Assembly (NCBI RefSeq): GCF_003992665.1
Contig: NZ_RZMX01000051.1
Span: 15,794-79,793, forward strand
Length of the DNA stretch: 64,000 nucleotides
DNA from: Pelagibacterium montanilacus
GTDB taxonomy: Bacteria; Pseudomonadota; Alphaproteobacteria; Rhizobiales; Devosiaceae
Reading direction: 5' to 3'
Shown: positions 59,904-64,000 of the stretch, piece by piece
Numbering within the stretch: the stretch's first letter is position 1
Layout: every line of letters starts with the position of its first letter
Program-made: the position numbers and the translations under genes
Notes under the pieces: model-generated
Told to the model about the DNA's origin: nothing
What the model saw: only the letters and a program-made list of their open reading frames with translations
Database searches by the model: none

Positions 59904-60530
59904 CTAACGCCTCAACTCGTAGAGGCGGTGCTGGCCGCCCCTGGGGGCGAAGGCCATGAGGTAATGGTCCGGGGCCAGCCGGTAAACCCAGGCCAAAGCG
60001 TCGCGCTCGGGGTCCGGCGAGCCGGCCATGTGAGCGCTGTGCAGCCGAGGCTCTTCGTCCCGGTAATACAGCGCCCCGGCAAACAGATAGCGGTCCTGGC
60101 CCGTATCGGCCATGAGCCCGCGATGGCGCTGGGATCCGCTGTTCTTGTCAAAGACGAGGGCCCGACCTTCCCGATAGATCCGGGCAGGAAAGTAGGGGTA
60201 GCTATAGGCACCCAGCCCGTCGACGAGCAGAGTGCGCGCGCTCCAATCCCCCACGATATCGCCCGGATCGCCGAGGGGCCGGGTTTCCATGTTCACCAGG
60301 GCGAGGACTTGCGCGGCTGCCTCCGCGATATGCTGCTCGGGCGCCTCCCCGAGGTCGGCGACCGCGTCGGGCAGCGCCTCTTGCCAGCCTTCGAGCCTAT
60401 CGAGTTCCCCGGCCCCCACGGCCGTCTCAAGGGCCAAATGATAGGGTGGGTCCGCCTCCTGATCCTGGGCGAACGCCGGGGCACAAACCATGGCAAGAAC
60501 GGCCGCCAGCCGAACGATCAGATTGGGCAC
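59904..60530 (-). CDS. Secreted protein, DUF4893-like
   Basis: This 208-residue protein starts with a signal peptide (LIVRLAAVLAMVCAPAFA, cleaved before QDQ). The segment LDRLEGWQEALPDAVAD and the later FDKNSGSQRHRGLM, with DRYLFAGALYYRDE, recall DUF4893 proteins. GTG at 60530 has AGGAG six bases upstream, which decides the start over an ATG seven codons earlier. No function is known. Confidence 0.72.
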   Translation of the reverse strand: MPNLIVRLAAVLAMVCAPAFAQDQEADPPYHLALETAVGAGELDRLEGWQEALPDAVADLGEAPEQHIAEAAAQVLALVNMETRPLGDPGDIVGDWSARTLLVDGLGAYSYPYFPARIYREGRALVFDKNSGSQRHRGLMADTGQDRYLFAGALYYRDEEPRLHSAHMAGSPDPERDALAWVYRLAPDHYLMAFAPRGGQHRLYELRR

Positions 60531-60610
60531 GATGTTCTCCTTCTCGCGCATGTCTTGATGGCATCTGGCCCCGACATTCGGGCACCAGCATGGCGCGCGA
60601 TGCCCAATCT

Positions 60611-61816
60611 TCACTTCCGCGTGAAGAGAGCTACGAGTTCAAGGTGAGACGAGTGCGCGAACTGGTCGACCGGCTTCACACTGCCCATAGCAAACCCTGC
60701 GGCGACCAATATCGCCGCATCCCGCGCGAAACTGTTGGGATCGCAGGAAACCGAAATCACGCGGCGCACCCTGGAGGCCGCAAGCTGTTCGACCTGAGGC
60801 CGGGCTCCGGCCCGGGGCGGATCGAGGACCACCGCATCGTAGGCGTCGAGCTCGGGCACGGTCAGGGGCTCGCGAAACAGATCACGCCGGACGGCTGTGA
60901 CCGGCTTGAGCCCGGAGGACAGGCGATAACCCTCGAGAAGCGCGGCGATGGCCGGGGCGTCGGTATCGGCGGCGAAGACGCGGGACTGGCGCGCCAGCCG
61001 CAGCGCGAAGGGGCCGATGCCGCAAAACAGGTCAGCGACGTTCCGGGCCCCAGCCGCGTGGGCCAGGACCAGTTCGGCAAGTATGGTTTCCGCTTCCCCG
61101 GTCGCCTGCAGGAAGGCGCCGGGCGGCAGGGGCACATGGATACCGTCGATCTCGACGAGGGGCGTGCGCGCCTGGGCCACGATTTCGCCGTTGAGGCAAA
61201 GGCGGGCGAGGTCGAACCGGGCGGCGAGCGGGGCAAGCAGCTGCCGGCCGCGCGGCTTGCGGCATTTGACGAGGACGTCCAGCCCCAGCGCGCTGGCGGT
61301 CAGCGTCACGTCGCACGGCCCCACCACCCCGGCCACGGCCCGTGCGATCTCGGGGGCGCGGGCGAGCGAGGGGACAAGGATGGGACAGCGCTCGATCGCA
61401 GCGATCTCGTGGCTGCGCAGGGCCATGAAGCCGGCGGCTTTCGGGGTGGCGTGCAGCGTGGCCCGGCGGCGTCCGATGCCGTGGGCGATGATCGGCTCGG
61501 CGATCTCGGGGGCCAAACCGGCGCGCGCCAGCGCATCGCGGGCGAGCCCGCACTTCCAGCTGCCATAGGCCCCAGGGGCCATGTGCTGGAGCTGGCAGCC
61601 GCCGCAATGGCCGAAATGGGGGCAGAAGGGCATAATGCGATCGGGACTTGCATCGATGACGGAGACCAGAGCACCACGCTGGCCTTCGATCTCGGCCTCG
61701 ACCGTCTCGCCGGCCAGCGTTCCGGGCACAAAGACCGTGCTCCCGTCCATATCGGCGATCCCGTCGCCGCGCGCGCCGAGATCGCGGATCGAAAGTGTGC
61801 GTGGTCGTCCGGTCAT
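60611..61816 (-). CDS. Class I SAM-dependent RNA m5U methyltransferase (TrmA/RlmD family)
   Basis: This 401-residue protein has an N-terminal TRAM domain (SIRDLGARGDGIADMDG), the iron-sulfur cysteines CPHFGHCGGCQ (residues about 65-75), the SAM-binding DLFCGIGPFALRLA (near 263), LDPPRAGA and the catalytic SCDPNSFARD (near 352). The family methylates uridine 5 positions in 23S rRNA (RlmC/RlmD) or tRNA; sequence alone does not separate these. ATG at 61816 begins the TRAM domain. It lies five bases after the ribokinase gene on the same strand. Confidence 0.9.
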   Translation of the reverse strand: MTGRPRTLSIRDLGARGDGIADMDGSTVFVPGTLAGETVEAEIEGQRGALVSVIDASPDRIMPFCPHFGHCGGCQLQHMAPGAYGSWKCGLARDALARAGLAPEIAEPIIAHGIGRRRATLHATPKAAGFMALRSHEIAAIERCPILVPSLARAPEIARAVAGVVGPCDVTLTASALGLDVLVKCRKPRGRQLLAPLAARFDLARLCLNGEIVAQARTPLVEIDGIHVPLPPGAFLQATGEAETILAELVLAHAAGARNVADLFCGIGPFALRLARQSRVFAADTDAPAIAALLEGYRLSSGLKPVTAVRRDLFREPLTVPELDAYDAVVLDPPRAGARPQVEQLAASRVRRVISVSCDPNSFARDAAILVAAGFAMGSVKPVDQFAHSSHLELVALFTRK

Positions 61817-61821
61817 CGCGA

Positions 61822-62715
61822 TCAGCGGGCTGCCGGCAGGTCCGCGCGCTCGGGAATCGAGGGCTGGGCACCGGGCTTGAGACAGGCCGTCGCCGCGGCG
61901 GTGTTGGCCAGGGACAGGGCGTCGGCCAGCGACAGGCCTTCGGCGAGCCCGGTCGCGAAATACCCCACGAAGGTGTCTCCGGCGCCGACCGTGTCGACCG
62001 GCGTGATCCTGAGCCCGGCGACCGACGCCGTCTCGTCCCCCGATACGGCCACCGCGCCCTTGGGGCCCAGCGTCGCGATCACCGTCAGCCCATAGCGCTC
62101 GGCGAGCCATTTGACCGCCTCGACCTGATCGCGCTCAGGCGCATCGATGATCTCAAGCAGGCCCGCCAATTCGGTTTCGTTGACCACCAGATGGGTGATG
62201 GTCTCGAGAAGTTCGGGGGGGAAATCCATATAGGGAGCGAGGTTCAGCATCACGCGTGCACCATTCCTGCGCGCCACGCGCGCGGCGGTCAGTGAGGACT
62301 GGAGCGGAACTTCGAGCTGGAGCAGAAGAATGTCGTCGCCGCCGATGCCGCCCTGCTCGAGGGCCGCGCCGGTGAGCCGGGCATTGGCACCGGGCAGCAC
62401 GGTGATCATGTTTTCACCGGCATCATCGACGACGATGAGCGCGGTGCCGGTGTGCTTGTCCATGCGGCGCACACCCGAGAGATCGATCTCGGCCTCGCTC
62501 AAAAGAGCCAGCGCGCGGTTGGCGAAATCGTCGTCGCCCACGCACCCGACCATACGCACCTCGCCGCCCGCGCGGCTGGCCGCAAGCGCCTGATTGGCGC
62601 CCTTGCCGCCGGGGCTGAACTCGAGCGTCGTCCCCAGCACCGTTTCTCCCGGCCGCATCAGACGCGGCGCGTGGCCGATGACATCGATATTGATCGAACC
62701 AAAGACAATGATCAC
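61822..62715 (-). CDS. rbsK: Ribokinase
   Basis: This 297-residue PfkB-family sugar kinase has FGSINIDV at the start, the sugar-binding FSPGGKGANQA (34-44), NETEL (about 174) and the catalytic DTVGAGDTFVGYF (near 240). It also has the GAQPSIP ending typical of RbsK. It phosphorylates ribose or another furanose at the 5-hydroxyl. No ribose transporter is nearby. It is five bases upstream of the RNA methyltransferase gene, an association without clear meaning. Confidence 0.9.
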   Translation of the reverse strand: MIIVFGSINIDVIGHAPRLMRPGETVLGTTLEFSPGGKGANQALAASRAGGEVRMVGCVGDDDFANRALALLSEAEIDLSGVRRMDKHTGTALIVVDDAGENMITVLPGANARLTGAALEQGGIGGDDILLLQLEVPLQSSLTAARVARRNGARVMLNLAPYMDFPPELLETITHLVVNETELAGLLEIIDAPERDQVEAVKWLAERYGLTVIATLGPKGAVAVSGDETASVAGLRITPVDTVGAGDTFVGYFATGLAEGLSLADALSLANTAAATACLKPGAQPSIPERADLPAAR

Positions 62716-62778
62716 GGGCGGGTCCTTTTTCCTCCAGCGATGGGGCTCAGCCCTTGTGCCAGAGGTGGGCGCGCCTGT

Positions 62779-63981
62779 TCAATCGAATTTGGCGGCAACG
62801 GGCGTGGCGCGCAGCCCGAAGGTGAACTGGTTGTCCTCGTGTTCGCCCGCGGGCCCCGAAACGTGTTCGCGGGCAGCGGAGAGGGTGAGGGTCAAGGGCT
62901 CGGCAAGGGCGAGGGAGAGCCCGAACCGGGCGGAGCGGCGCTCCTCGAGAACAAGGCCGAGGATGGCGGACTGCGTGCGCTCGGCCTCCAGGGCCATTTC
63001 GAGCGAAAGGCTGTCTGCGAGCCCCTGAGTGAAGGACAGCCCTGCGCTCGAGACGCGATCGGCAACCCCGTCTGCGGGATCAAAGATATCGGCGATCGCG
63101 GCGGCGCGGGCGGTCAGGAACGCCCCGCGCCACAGGGCAAATCCCAGCTCTGCCTCAAGATAGGGGGCGGCGAAGGGGGCCAGCCCGGGCCGCAAGGGGA
63201 GCACCGCATCGACCCCGGCATCAAGGGCGAAGCGGCCCGTTTCGCTCTCGTGGTCGAGGCCGGCCCAAAGCCGCGCCTGGGCGGAGCCGATCCGGCCGAA
63301 CGCCAAGGTATCGGCGCGAGAGACGAAGGCGGCCTGGCCTGCGGTGCCGATCTCCGCGCTCCAGCCGGGCCCGACCGGGCCGCGCAGGGCGAGATTGGCC
63401 GAAGCGAGCCCCACATTGGCGCCAAGCCGCTGGGGCGGGACGCCGGGCAGCGAAATTTCGGTTTCCCCTTCAAGGGCTTGCTCATAGCCCAGCGTGGCCA
63501 GAAACGTCCCATCGCCCCGCTCGGCTATGAGCCCGGCTTCGATGGCGCCTTCATAGCGCTGGCCCGAGAGCCGGACGCGCTCGTCCCCGAAAAGGACGAT
63601 CTCATCGGCCTCGATGGCCTTGCCGCGGATCGCGCCGCGCAGGACCAGCCCGGGACCGACCGCCCGCTCGGCGGCGATGTCGAGCCCGAGACTGTGTTCG
63701 GCCGGGCCCATGGCCCCGATATGGTGGGAACGGGCGGCTTCGAGCCCTGCGCGCAGCGCTTGTCCCTGAGCGGCTGCCTCGATCTCGAGCGTATGGGTAT
63801 GCTTGAGAAACTGGCCGGGCGTACCCCCGACGGCCTTTTCCATATTGGAGGTCCAGCCCGTCTCGATCGTGAGCCCATAAGCGGGCCGAAGCCCGGAATC
63901 CCGGGCGTTTGCGGTCGGTACGGCGAGAAGCGCCAGAGCGGCCACAACCATTCCGTGGCGGCGCGGCTTAAGCGTGTTCAC
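62779..63981 (-). CDS. Hypothetical outer-membrane beta-barrel protein
   Basis: This 400-residue protein has a signal peptide (VVAALALLAVPTANA, cleaved before RDSG). The rest alternates polar and hydrophobic residues in many short strands (YGLTIETGWTSNME, AGLEAARSHHIG, FTFGLRATPVAAKFD), as in outer-membrane barrels. No domain name is recognised. It is upstream of rbsK on the same strand. The 19 bases after 63981 hold no readable feature. Confidence 0.7.
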   Translation of the reverse strand: MNTLKPRRHGMVVAALALLAVPTANARDSGLRPAYGLTIETGWTSNMEKAVGGTPGQFLKHTHTLEIEAAAQGQALRAGLEAARSHHIGAMGPAEHSLGLDIAAERAVGPGLVLRGAIRGKAIEADEIVLFGDERVRLSGQRYEGAIEAGLIAERGDGTFLATLGYEQALEGETEISLPGVPPQRLGANVGLASANLALRGPVGPGWSAEIGTAGQAAFVSRADTLAFGRIGSAQARLWAGLDHESETGRFALDAGVDAVLPLRPGLAPFAAPYLEAELGFALWRGAFLTARAAAIADIFDPADGVADRVSSAGLSFTQGLADSLSLEMALEAERTQSAILGLVLEERRSARFGLSLALAEPLTLTLSAAREHVSGPAGEHEDNQFTFGLRATPVAAKFD

Positions 63982-64000
63982 GTAGGGCCTCCTGCAATCT

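Noticed and set aside
1-64000. CRISPR arrays, insertion sequences, integrases or attachment sites
   Set aside because: No regularly spaced direct repeats, transposase or integrase genes were seen anywhere in the window.

Overview
The window is 64 kb of high-GC chromosomal DNA from an alphaproteobacterium, most likely order Hyphomicrobiales (Rhizobiales). The signs are an Irr-type Fur regulator with an HHH haem motif, a long-form HPF followed by ptsN, a cytochrome oxidase with subunits I and III fused, a B12-riboswitch-controlled cobW-cobN-cobO operon, and a palindromic intergenic repeat of the kind common in this order. A Devosia/Pelagibacterium-like host is my guess from overall gene style, not a demonstrated placement. 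No rRNA, tRNA, CRISPR array, insertion sequence or phage gene was recognised. Base composition looks even throughout, so this reads as ordinary chromosome with accessory catabolic islands rather than a mobile element.

Layout. 1-170: end of an EAL-domain protein. 0.3-7.0 kb: a sugar-acid or hydroxy-acid locus with a GntR/FCD regulator carrying two winged helices, two SDR dehydrogenases, an Ldh2-type reductase and a complete DctPQM TRAP transporter. Palindromic operator-like sites lie beside the genes. 7.0-12.8 kb: an RpiR regulator divergent from an operon that brackets an NMT1/THI5-type ABC transporter (binding protein, ATPase, one fused double permease) between two MTHFSD/COG0212-like 5-formyl-THF cyclo-ligase paralogs. 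12.8-21.1 kb: a five-gene operon (lyase, hydantoinase, carbamoylase, DUF917 protein, urocanase-like hydratase) with a divergent LysR regulator that has two DNA-binding domains. I read this as a complete (S-methyl-)ergothioneine-to-glutamate pathway, the most interesting system in the window. The lyase lacks the MIO triad of histidine ammonia-lyase, the hydratase lacks the usual urocanase HHGGGVG motif, and DUF917 is the family I recall being tied to (S-methyl) thiohydantoin desulfuration.

21.1-27.0 kb: HxlR/SnoaL pair, an autotransporter and a soluble double-PAS chemoreceptor. 27.0-36.6 kb: aldo-keto reductase, the cobalamin riboswitch with cobW-cobN-cobO, a LacI regulator and cbiG. 36.6-42.5 kb: aa3-type oxidase genes with CtaG, CopD-like, DUF2231 and DUF486 proteins. 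42.5-45.8 kb: the complete znuA / znuCB-zur zinc uptake locus around a Zur box. 45.8-64 kb: housekeeping genes, including a metallophosphatase, a degenerate Wzz/BY-kinase-like protein, gamma carbonic anhydrase, penicillin-binding protein 1A, irr, hpf, ptsN, cysQ, a RhlE-like RNA helicase, metY, an RNA methyltransferase, ribokinase and several unknown envelope proteins.

Four copies of one palindromic repeat family sit at about 0.2, 26.95, 53.15 and 58.75 kb. Every copy lies between the 3' ends of convergent genes, which suggests a role in ending transcription.
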